A stretch of DNA of 11,520 nt. It comes from an uncultured Prevotella sp. GTDB lineage: Bacteria > Bacteroidota > Bacteroidia > Bacteroidales > Bacteroidaceae. The position numbers and the translations under genes are program-made. The notes beneath the pieces are model-generated. The model saw only the letters and a list, made by a program, of their open reading frames with translations, did no database searches and was not told where the DNA came from. The stretch covers positions 1 through 11,520 of the forward strand of contig CAJJWN010000067.1 of NCBI GenBank assembly GCA_905196835.1. Reading direction: 5' to 3'. Of the stretch, positions 7,468 to 11,520 are shown in pieces (within the stretch, counting starts at the first letter, position 1; each line of letters begins with the position of its first letter).

Positions 7468-8052
7468 AAGCGCACCGGCGCACAAAGCATGACGCGCCCT
7501 GCCTGCCCCAGCACCAAGCGCCAAGAAACACATTTTGAAACCAATTTACAGCATATACATTACAATGTGTCAAACCGAAAAGTGACGTCAAATATCTCAA
7601 AACAGGGAAAACATACGGCCATTTACCGCCGTTCACAATACAAAATGCGGCTTTTTACACCGCGGAATGCCACCTTTCGGATTGCAAAAGACCGTGTTTT
7701 GCATCAGTACCCACCGCAAACGCAGGCAACAAAGACGGTCTTCAGTTGGCACAAAGACGGCATCCGTCACCGACAAATACCGTCCAAAAACTGTTAAAAC
7801 GCCGCATCCGATTGCACACATAAGCACAAACAGACGTAAGTCAAAGAATATCAGCAAGTTACGTTTGCACACGATTTTTGACATTTTTACGCCCGACAAC
7901 ATGTTTTTCACTGGCGACGGCCGCCAGAATGTTAAAGCAAAACACAACATGTCAGCACAAAACGCATTTTACTTACTAAATGACAACCACAGCGAACATA
8001 CCTGCCAGGCAAAAAATAAGCACAAAAACATTCTTTATTCGGATATATTTTA

Positions 8053-8060
8053 TACTTTTG
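8053..8060 (+). promoter_or_regulatory. Predicted -7 element of rfbC
   Basis: TACTTTTG matches TAnnTTTG and ends 22 bases before the rfbC start codon, giving a leader of about 18 bases. No TTTG -33 element is seen at 19-21 bases upstream. Confidence 0.5.
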
Positions 8061-8082
8061 CACAAGATAAAAAACTACATTC

Positions 8083-8631
8083 ATGGAATACATAAAAACT
8101 GAAATAGAAGGCGTCTACATCATAGAGCCGAAAATTTTTGAAGATGCCAGGGGGTATTTTTTCGAAGCGTTCAAGAGCGAAGAGTTCAAGAAACACATAG
8201 GCGACGTGGAGTTTGTGCAAGACAACGAGTCGAAGTCAAGCCGGGGCGTGCTGCGCGGGCTGCACTACCAGAAAGGCGAATATTCGCAGGCCAAACTCGT
8301 AAGGGTGATAAAAGGGCGCGTGCTTGACGTAGCCGTGGACATGAGGAAAAGCTCAAAAACCTTTGGAAAGCATGTCATGGTAGAACTAAGCGACGAGAAC
8401 AAAAGGCAGTTTTTCATTCCGCGCGGCTTCGCGCACGGTTTCCTCGTGTTGAGCGACGAGGCCATATTCACATATAAAGTAGACAATGTATATGCCCCGG
8501 AGCACGAGGCGTCGGTCAGGTTTGACGACAACAAGCTCGGCATAAACTGGCCGATTGACCCGAACAAGGTGCTGACAAGTCAGAAAGACTTGGCCGCCCT
8601 GCCGTTTGAAGAGGCTGAATATTTTGAATAA
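8083..8631 (+). CDS. rfbC: dTDP-4-dehydrorhamnose 3,5-epimerase
   Basis: Cupin-fold epimerase (182 residues, normal length) of dTDP-L-rhamnose synthesis. It inverts C3 and C5 of dTDP-4-dehydro-6-deoxyglucose in the cytosol. RGVLRGLHYQ carries the catalytic base H61, and the paired aspartate is D169 (SQKDL). Y131 and Y137 (TYKVDNVYAPEHE) include the usual general-acid tyrosine; I cannot say which. FEDARGYFFEAF (19-30), QAKLVRV (69-75) and IPRGFAHGFLV (112-122) are further family blocks. The ATG at 8083 follows a -7 box. No rfbA, rfbB or rfbD homologue is nearby, so the gene sits apart from the pathway cluster it often belongs to. It could serve rhamnose made from genes elsewhere in the genome. 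The symbol rmlC is equivalent. Confidence 0.94.
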   Translation: MEYIKTEIEGVYIIEPKIFEDARGYFFEAFKSEEFKKHIGDVEFVQDNESKSSRGVLRGLHYQKGEYSQAKLVRVIKGRVLDVAVDMRKSSKTFGKHVMVELSDENKRQFFIPRGFAHGFLVLSDEAIFTYKVDNVYAPEHEASVRFDDNKLGINWPIDPNKVLTSQKDLAALPFEEAEYFE

Positions 8632-8748
8632 CGCCAACATGTAACACGCATTGCAACAGGCAATTATCACCAGGCGCATAACATTTTGCGAAATCATGTG
8701 CAAGCACTATATACGCAACACCACGCCTTGTTTTGCCCATCCATTATA

Positions 8749-9555
8749 ATGATACGGAGTAAATTAACATATTGCACCGCCGTTTTGACGGCCGTAATCA
8801 CTGTATGCGGCTGCAAACAAACCGGCAAGCAACAAGCGCAAGCCCAAGAAAACCTAAGGGCGAAAGCCGAACTGGCCGGGATTTGGATTGACGCCGAAGA
8901 GGAAACGGCAGTTTTCAAAATAAAAGGCGACACCGTTTATTATCCCGATACGACAAGCCGTCCAGTAAAGTTCAGCATCATAGGAGACACAATGGTGATG
9001 ATGGGCAGCAATGCGTCAAAGTACCCGATTGTGCGTAGGAGCGCACATATATTCGAGTTTAAGAACCAAAACAACGAAATAATAAAACTCATAAAAAGCG
9101 AAGACCCTAACGACTCGCTACTCTTCATACGGCACCGCCCCGTACCCCTGAACCAGGGAAAGACTATAAAAAGCGACACGGTTGTGACGTATTCCGAAAA
9201 AAAATACCACAGCTACGTGCAAATAAACCCCACGACTTATAAGGTGTACAGGACTTTTTACAATGCGGAAGGCATAGAAATAGAGAATATTTATTATGAC
9301 AACATTATCCATGTCAGCCTCTTTTCCGGCAGGAACAAGATATTCTCCAAAGACTTCACAAAGGCCGATTTCAAGGCGGTAGTGCCCAAAAACATGCTGA
9401 AGCAAAGCATTCTTAGCGACATCAAGCTAATGTCGTTGTCAGCCGCCGGCATACACTACCAGACGCAACTCGCAATCCCTGACAGCCCAAGCAGCTATCT
9501 GGTTGAGCTTGTAATATCGTATGGCGGCAAGACAAGCATCAAAGTGCTTAACTGA
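8749..9555 (+). CDS. Putative lipoprotein of unknown function
   Basis: I do not recognise this 268-residue protein with confidence. Its start at 8749 gives a lipoprotein signal peptide: K5, a hydrophobic stretch (about 8-19) and the lipobox VCGC, with lipidation expected at C22. An in-frame ATG at 8686 would add 21 residues before the signal and is less likely. No acidic run follows C22, so surface export is not predicted; an inner-leaflet location facing the periplasm is likelier. Residues about 40-130 show short beta-rich segments (GIWID, FKIKGDTVYY, FSIIGDTMVM) like lipocalin-type Bacteroidetes lipoproteins, followed by another beta-rich half. A DUF4738-like family is a weak recollection. 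It lies 117 bases after rfbC; a poor -7 match (TTGTTTTG, 8728-8735) precedes it. Confidence 0.75.
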   Translation: MIRSKLTYCTAVLTAVITVCGCKQTGKQQAQAQENLRAKAELAGIWIDAEEETAVFKIKGDTVYYPDTTSRPVKFSIIGDTMVMMGSNASKYPIVRRSAHIFEFKNQNNEIIKLIKSEDPNDSLLFIRHRPVPLNQGKTIKSDTVVTYSEKKYHSYVQINPTTYKVYRTFYNAEGIEIENIYYDNIIHVSLFSGRNKIFSKDFTKADFKAVVPKNMLKQSILSDIKLMSLSAAGIHYQTQLAIPDSPSSYLVELVISYGGKTSIKVLN

Positions 9556-9660
9556 CAAGGGCATGACAACCTACTAAAAGCCAGCCACATACACACGCCG
9601 GGCAAGGCGGTATCTGGTCTGAAAGCAAACGCCAGCACACCACCAAGCAAAAAAACATCC

Positions 9661-9703
9661 TGCAATATGCGGCATATCACATTCCAATATGCCGCATATT
9701 GCA
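9661..9703. repeat. 17-bp perfect inverted repeat with palindromic arms
   Basis: TGCAATATGCGGCATAT (9661-9677) is exactly reverse-complemented at 9687-9703 across a nine-base spacer. Each arm also holds a 13-base near-palindrome, ATATGC-S-GCATAT, centred at 9671 and 9693. As RNA it would make a very stable hairpin. On the plus strand no U-run follows. On the minus strand a run of seven T follows five bases after the stem, but there is no minus-strand gene to end there. Confidence 0.85.
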
Positions 9704-9904
9704 TGGCGAAAAGCCGTGTTTCGTACCACAAAATGCGGCATGTCAGGTGTGGCACGGCGCCCCGTCGAAAAGAAGCGGGCCGCACTGAACGCCCCAAATG
9801 CGGACAAGCCATTTGGGCAAACATGACATATTGCGCTTAAAATACGTTGAACTCACTTAAATATATGTATAAGCAGGGCTTTTTAATATTATTTAGTCCC
9901 TTTT

Positions 9905-9937
9905 TTTCGCACATAAATTCATAATGTAGTATTTTTG
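9905..9937 (+). promoter_or_regulatory. Predicted promoter of moxR
   Basis: TATTTTTG at 9930-9937 matches TAnnTTTG. TTTC at 9905-9908 is a near match to the TTTG -33 element with a 21-base spacer. The expected leader is about 34 bases and A-rich, without a Shine-Dalgarno sequence. Confidence 0.65.
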
Positions 9938-9975
9938 CGCTAAAATTTATAAGAACAACAATAAAACAAAGCATT

Positions 9976-10971
9976 ATGGCAGAATCGATAGATATCCGCG
10001 AGTTGAATATCTTGATAGAGCAGAAAAGCACTTTCGTGTCAAACCTCACCATGGGGATGAACCGCGTCATTGTGGGACAAAAACACCTTGTGGAGACATT
10101 GCTGATAGGCCTGTTGAGCGACGGCCACATCTTGCTTGAAGGTGTGCCCGGATTGGCAAAGACACTTGCCATCAAGACTTTAGCACAGCTCGTTGACTCC
10201 AAATACAGCAGAATACAGTTCACGCCCGACTTGTTGCCTGCCGACGTTACAGGTACGATGATTTACTCACAGAAGGATGAAAAGTTCCAAGTGAAAAAAG
10301 GACCGGTATTCGCAAACTTCGTATTGGCGGACGAAATCAACCGCGCCCCGGCAAAGGTGCAGAGCGCACTGCTCGAAGCCATGCAGGAGCATCAGGTTAC
10401 AATAGGCAGCGACACGTTCGACATGCCCAACCCCTTCCTTGTAATGGCAACACAAAACCCTATCGAGCAAGAAGGTACATACCCGCTGCCCGAAGCGCAG
10501 GTAGACCGCTTCATGCTGAAAGTAATCATTGACTATCCAACGATAGAAGAAGAAAAGCTTATCATACGCGAGAACCTGCAAGGCTCGCTGCCGAAAATAT
10601 CCCCCGTCATATCGGCCGAAGAGATAATAGCCGCACGCGACGTGGTAAGGAAAGTCTACATTGACGAGAAGATAGAACAATACATAGCCGACATCGTTTT
10701 CGCCACACGCTATCCCGAAAGATACGGCCTGCCGCAGCTGAAAGACCTGATAACATTCGGAGGAAGTCCGCGCGCCAGCATCAACCTGGCCAAGGCTTCA
10801 CGCGCATACGCGTTTATCAAACACCGCGGCTACGTGATACCTGAAGACGTGCGCGCCGTTGCACACGATGTGCTCAGGCACAGGATAGGGCTTTCATACG
10901 AGGCGGAAGCCACTAACGTAACGAGTGAAGAAATTGTCAGTGACATAATAAATAAGGTGGAGGTACCTTAA
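9976..10971 (+). CDS. MoxR-family AAA+ ATPase
   Basis: AAA+ ATPase (331 residues, normal for the family). Walker A is GVPGLAKT (56-63). Walker B is VLADE (116-120). Sensor 1 is MATQNP with N161. R178 (QVDRF) is in the arginine-finger region, and sensor 2 is GGSPRAS with R266. The insertion EQEGTYPLPEAQ and the stretch INRAPAKVQSALLEAMQE are typical of MoxR proteins. These act as cytosolic chaperone-like ATPases on von Willebrand-domain partners. The DUF58 gene overlaps its stop codon by one base, as in bat operons linked to aerotolerance in Bacteroides fragilis; the Bat genes themselves would be beyond the window. The ATG at 9976 follows a good promoter. The substrate cannot be told from sequence. 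Confidence 0.95.
   Translation: MAESIDIRELNILIEQKSTFVSNLTMGMNRVIVGQKHLVETLLIGLLSDGHILLEGVPGLAKTLAIKTLAQLVDSKYSRIQFTPDLLPADVTGTMIYSQKDEKFQVKKGPVFANFVLADEINRAPAKVQSALLEAMQEHQVTIGSDTFDMPNPFLVMATQNPIEQEGTYPLPEAQVDRFMLKVIIDYPTIEEEKLIIRENLQGSLPKISPVISAEEIIAARDVVRKVYIDEKIEQYIADIVFATRYPERYGLPQLKDLITFGGSPRASINLAKASRAYAFIKHRGYVIPEDVRAVAHDVLRHRIGLSYEAEATNVTSEEIVSDIINKVEVP
10959..10963 (+). promoter_or_regulatory. Shine-Dalgarno-like GGAGG before the DUF58 gene
   Basis: GGAGG sits seven bases before the DUF58 ATG, inside the last codons of moxR. Such a sequence is uncommon in this phylum and could be coincidental, because it encodes moxR residues. With the TAATG overlap it may support coupled translation. 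Confidence 0.4.
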
Positions 10972-11520
10972 TGGATACCCAAGACATACTAAAAAAGGTA
11001 CGCAAGATTGAGATAAAAGCCCGCGGACTGAGCAACAACATCTTTGCCGGACAATACCACTCCGCATTCAAAGGGCGTGGCATGGCCTTCAGCGAAGTAC
11101 GCGAGTACCAGTACGGCGACGACATACGCGACATCGACTGGAACGTGTCGGCACGCTTCCATAAACCTTATGTAAAGGTGTATGAGGAAGAACGAGAGCT
11201 CACGGTGATGCTAATCATTGACGTAAGCGGCTCGCTTGACGTAGGAACACAAAAGGCTACCAAGCGTGAAGTAGTGACGGAAATCGCCGCGACACTTGCA
11301 TTCAGCGCCATACAAAACAACGACAAAATCGGAGTGATATTCTTTTCTGACAGGATAGAGAAATACATTCCTCCGAAAAAAGGGCGCAAGCATATCTTGT
11401 TCATAATACGCGAGATGCTTGACTTCCATCCTGAAAGCCGCAAGACAGACGTGAAAATGGCCGTTGAGTTTCTGACAAGCGTACTGAAACGGCGTTGTAC
11501 GGCATTCCTTATGGGTGGTT
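10971..11520 (+). CDS. DUF58 protein, 5' part (cut by window edge)
   Basis: Only the first 183 codons are in the window; the frame is open to the right edge. The block GRGMAFSEVREYQYGDDIRD (36-55), followed directly by IDWNVSAR, is the DUF58 signature. A von Willebrand A-like fold follows, with the metal-site motif DVSGS (D84, S86, S88), and T159 is a candidate for the third metal-site position. These proteins are partners of MoxR ATPases and usually precede BatA-type membrane proteins, acting in the cytosol or at the inner membrane. The ATG overlaps the moxR stop codon as TAATG, so the two genes form one operon. No transmembrane segment is seen in the visible part. Full length, normally about 290-300 residues, cannot be checked. 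Confidence 0.93.
   Translation, partial: MDTQDILKKVRKIEIKARGLSNNIFAGQYHSAFKGRGMAFSEVREYQYGDDIRDIDWNVSARFHKPYVKVYEEERELTVMLIIDVSGSLDVGTQKATKREVVTEIAATLAFSAIQNNDKIGVIFFSDRIEKYIPPKKGRKHILFIIREMLDFHPESRKTDVKMAVEFLTSVLKRRCTAFLMGG

Larger units (their letters stand above)
7431..8082. other. Long noncoding region between divergent genes, with small repeats
   Basis: About 650 bases separate the HU-CCDC81/SPOR gene from rfbC. Apart from the two promoters at its ends I see no credible gene; the open frames here give low-complexity, basic peptides unlike known proteins. Small structures seen: TGCAAAA/TTTTGCA arms (7683-7689, 7697-7703), GACGG/CCGTC (7756-7760, 7764-7768) and CTGGCG/CGCCAG (7911-7916, 7922-7927). 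Direct repeats are CAAAGACGG (7730-7738, 7752-7760) and ACAACATGT (7896-7904, 7944-7952). ACAAAATGCGGC (7640-7651) recurs at 9728-9739. CGGATTGCAAA (7678-7688) matches the core of the left-end repeat array. This looks like decayed interspersed repeat DNA. Confidence 0.6.
9556..9975. other. Noncoding region with nested inverted repeats upstream of moxR
   Basis: About 420 bases lie between the lipoprotein gene and moxR. The left part is repeat-like: the strong inverted repeat at 9661-9703, a third ATGCGGCAT copy at 9733-9741, a partial copy near 9798-9803, and the arms CCCAAATG/CATTTGGG (9793-9800, 9810-9817). Sequence after about 9837 becomes AT-rich and ends with the moxR promoter. No credible gene is seen on either strand, and no convincing terminator for the lipoprotein gene. 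Confidence 0.65.

Noticed and set aside
7431..7544. 38-codon N-terminal extension of the HU-CCDC81/SPOR gene
   Set aside because: The extension precedes the conserved HU-CCDC81 start and would contain the predicted -7 box.
7351..8095. Frames of 148 and 142 codons (+) and 105 codons (-) in the rfbC upstream region
   Set aside because: The peptides are basic and low in complexity, lack start-site signals, and overlap repeat-like sequence.
9656..9703. Intrinsic terminator for the lipoprotein gene
   Set aside because: The U-run lies on the minus-strand side of the hairpin, so it would not end plus-strand transcripts.
9495..9824. Minus-strand frames of 109 and 77 codons over the nested inverted repeat
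   Set aside because: They translate the repeat itself and match nothing recognisable.

Overview
The window reads as an ordinary stretch of a Bacteroidales chromosome, most likely Prevotella-like. The genus is an inference. Evidence for the phylum: six good matches to the Bacteroidetes -7 promoter element TAnnTTTG lie just upstream of genes, and starts mostly lack Shine-Dalgarno sequences. The protein set also fits: a six-domain S1 of 590 residues, an HU-CCDC81/SPOR protein, an AddB-like iron-sulfur nuclease, and a MoxR-DUF58 pair of the kind that opens Bacteroides bat operons. No phage, transposase, CRISPR array, tRNA or rRNA gene was seen.

Layout. Positions 1-202 hold an array of short palindromic repeats in mixed orientation. 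A promoter and cdd (cytidine deaminase, + strand) follow. cdd converges on a large AddB-like nuclease gene (- strand), with one base between the stop codons. Upstream of that gene, also on the - strand, lies rpsA (ribosomal protein S1) with its own promoter, a leader hairpin and a clear intrinsic terminator. Next on the - strand is a two-gene unit: an HU-CCDC81/transmembrane/SPOR protein followed one base later by a zinc-ribbon FHA protein. A noncoding stretch of about 650 bases separates this unit from rfbC (dTDP-4-dehydrorhamnose 3,5-epimerase, + strand). A lipoprotein of unknown function follows, then a noncoding stretch of about 420 bases with nested inverted repeats. The window ends with moxR and the start of a DUF58 gene, overlapping as TAATG.

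How the genes relate. Most are housekeeping genes with separate jobs: pyrimidine salvage, recombinational repair, translation and dTDP-rhamnose synthesis. Two groups look like real functional units. The HU-CCDC81/SPOR and FHA genes are probably cotranscribed and may link a cytoplasmic HU-like domain to the cell wall. The MoxR-DUF58 pair is a AAA+ ATPase and von Willebrand-like partner that normally precede BatA-E proteins, which would lie beyond the right edge.

No clearly new multi-gene system is visible. The most unusual material is the repeat DNA: the left array, and the two noncoding regions at 7431-8082 and 9556-9975, which share short sequence modules. The HU-CCDC81/SPOR-FHA pair is the least understood protein unit.
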